NCBI GenBank assembly: GCA_947564305.1
Contig: CANOBT010000138.1
Coordinates: 1-14,856 of the forward strand
Source: an uncultured Lachnospiraceae bacterium
GTDB lineage: Bacteria > Bacillota_A > Clostridia > Lachnospirales > Lachnospiraceae
Reading direction: 5' to 3'
Length of the DNA stretch: 14,856 nt
In this document: in pieces, positions 14,854 through 14,856 of the stretch
Numbering within the stretch: the stretch's first letter is position 1
How the letters are laid out: every line of letters starts with the position of its first letter
The notes under the pieces: generated by a model
What the model saw: only the letters and a program-made list of their open reading frames with translations
Told to the model about the DNA's origin: nothing
Databases searched by the model: none
Translations under genes and position numbers: made by a program

Positions 14854-14856
14854 TAG

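Overview
The window looks like chromosomal DNA from a low-to-medium GC, Gram-positive, Clostridia-type bacterium, most likely a gut Lachnospiraceae (Blautia/Dorea/Mediterraneibacter-like). This is inferred from gene content and not from a search: a class III (Firmicutes-type) fructose-1,6-bisphosphatase, a long-form hibernation factor, a two-OB-fold SSB-like protein, an Asn-rich class A penicillin-binding protein and a eukaryotic-type HisA.

Region 1-2300 (minus strand) is the edge of a decayed defence island. Read in the direction of transcription it holds the C-terminal end of a Fic-domain protein with no start, an intact 501-residue AlbA_2/GHKL-type ATP-binding protein with a heptapeptide-repeat linker, and a pglZ-like gene (BREX phosphatase) that starts at 461. 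The pglZ copy appears frameshifted and internally deleted, and it runs off the left edge. The island abuts hisA.

Region 2373-7442 (minus strand) is housekeeping: hisA (histidine biosynthesis), an orphan Asn/Gly/Ser-rich lipoprotein, fbp (gluconeogenesis), dapB (lysine/diaminopimelate synthesis) and an SSB-like OB-fold protein. An intrinsic terminator lies between the SSB-like gene and dapB.

Region 7443-10409 (plus strand) holds two ribosome-associated genes: typA/bipA, a translational GTPase preceded by a strong leader stem-loop, and hpf, the long hibernation-promoting factor. hpf has its own extended -10 promoter and ends in a strong, possibly bidirectional terminator that faces the convergent yigZ gene.

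Region 10461-12147 (minus strand) is a tight two-gene unit: aroF-type DAHP synthase (first step of the shikimate pathway) followed 7 bases later by a YigZ/IMPACT-family gene. A 264-base divergent control region follows, with a good promoter for aroF and two extended -10 promoters for the plus-strand gene. The last gene, 12412-14853, is a complete class A penicillin-binding protein ending in an Asn-rich tail.

Most of the window is ordinary core genome. The most unusual parts are the BREX/Fic/AlbA_2 remnant at the left, the eukaryotic-type HisA and the leader RNA structures. I found no tRNA, rRNA, CRISPR array or intact insertion sequence. All gaps between genes are under 300 bases.
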